Below are positions 63,332 through 64,000 of a stretch of DNA of 64,000 bases, piece after piece. Origin of the DNA: Oryzias latipes (taxonomy: Eukaryota; Chordata; Actinopteri; Beloniformes; Adrianichthyidae); the NCBI RefSeq assembly GCF_002234675.1, contig NC_019876.2:14940829-15004828 (forward strand), read 5' to 3'. Made by a program: the position numbers and the translations under genes. Below the pieces are notes generated by a model. The model saw only the letters and a list, made by a program, of their open reading frames with translations. It was not told the DNA's origin and made no database searches. Position 1 is the first letter of the stretch; every line of letters starts with the position of its first letter.

Positions 63332-63591
63332 ATGGATGTCTACAGAGAAGCTGTGGATTATCTGGAGTCCCAACATGTTTCAGGTGAGAAGACAACCTGT
63401 GGTTAACACCTTTTCTAGGTGCAGATGGTGTGTTTACCTTTTGTTCTTCCTAATCTGTTTGCTTGTTGCTGTTCTTTGTTGCAGCAGAGGCTGAAACAGA
63501 CATCACAGAGGAGGATGTCTTTCAGGAGGAGGTGGTTTCCAGCTTTCTCTCAACCATGAACATTGAGAGCATAGACCTTCCCGACACCCCA
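63332..63591 (+). CDS. Unrecognised gene, first two coding exons (partial, runs off window)
   Basis: Exon A starts at ATG 63332 (context cagtcATGG, with an upstream in-frame TGA) and ends at 63383 before gtgaga. Exon B starts at 63485 after tgttgcag and ends at 63591 before gtgagt. The phase joins only in the frame beginning MDVYREAVDYLESQHVS and continuing AEAETDITEEDVFQEEVV and SSFLSTMNIESIDLPDTP. The other frame of exon A (SSSLPDLRG) hits a stop after splicing. The product start is strongly acidic, with no signal peptide. I do not recognise the family. The remaining exons would lie beyond 64000. Confidence 0.45.
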
Positions 63592-64000
63592 GTGAGTTCC
63601 CCCAATTTAAACACATCCCAAATGTTTCTTATCACTCAGCACAAGCTCTAAACTTCCCAATTTTCTCTTTCGGGAATTCAGTCTTTCAGTTGTTTAATTT
63701 CCATCAAACACCAGGAGGGAAATGAGAAGGATCCACAGCTAACGAGGTCAAAGCTCGCGCAAAAACCCCAAAACAGCTCAGCCAGTTGCTTCAACACTGC
63801 ACATTTTTAACAGCAATGCTTTAAAGTTAATGTCAACAGTGTGTAACAAGCTCAGAGGGCTTTAGGTTACGTCAGAATTCTGCTGAGGTATTTTTTTAAA
63901 AAGCTCATTTCTCTTTTGTATACTAGACTAAATCACTTAATTCCAAAAAGGGGTTTGGCTTATTTAAATTTAAGCTGTGTTTTGCCTACTCTTGCACAAG

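Noticed and set aside
63220-63383. Alternative start MSALKRRMSSSLPDLRG for the last gene
   Set aside because: In that frame the splice to exon 63485 runs into a stop; only the frame starting at 63332 stays open.

Overview
This is a vertebrate nuclear window and almost certainly teleost fish. It has GT-AG spliced genes of vertebrate families, long AT-rich introns, and a dense load of fish-type transposons (Tc1, pogo-like, piggyBac- and Harbinger-type non-autonomous elements, L2 and L1 LINEs, BEL/Pao, tRNA-derived SINEs). A percomorph such as medaka is a guess only. No prokaryotic feature, CRISPR array, rRNA or functional tRNA gene was seen.

Layout. (1) 1-13964, + strand: the 3' part of a Dishevelled gene, best called dvl2. 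Twelve coding exons are visible from 5394; the exons for the N-terminal DIX domain lie before the window. Its introns hold a decayed Tc1 transposon and other repeats. (2) 15830-29230, + strand: a complete 20-exon acadvl gene (mitochondrial very-long-chain acyl-CoA dehydrogenase, 656 aa by my exon sum), with a 1-kb minisatellite in intron 10 and a nested tandem repeat in intron 19. (3) 29231-36354: gene-poor, repeat-filled DNA with one weak candidate terminal exon at 33500-33623. (4) 36355-37374, - strand: an intronless rhodopsin-family GPCR related to GPR148 / odorant receptor 131-2-like proteins. (5) 37375-45600: repeats only. (6) 45608-49305, + strand: a three-coding-exon PLAC8/cornifelin-family gene with a Harbinger-type element in its second coding intron. 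(7) About 50400-62600: a transposon graveyard holding two L2 LINE pieces, a BEL/Pao piece, a pogo-like element, an L1 remnant and a probable solo LTR. (8) From 63332: the first two coding exons of an unrecognised + strand gene that runs off the window.

The genes do not form a pathway. dvl2 acts in Wnt signalling, acadvl in fatty-acid oxidation, and the GPCR and PLAC8-like genes are independent. The dvl2/acadvl adjacency matches the mammalian neighbourhood and supports both names, but here the two genes are head-to-tail instead of tail-to-tail as in human. I did not find an undescribed multi-gene system. The most notable signals are repeat structures: a TTAA-flanked element family with four near-full copies, nested insertions, two strong hairpins, and a period-24 minisatellite that is open in several frames.
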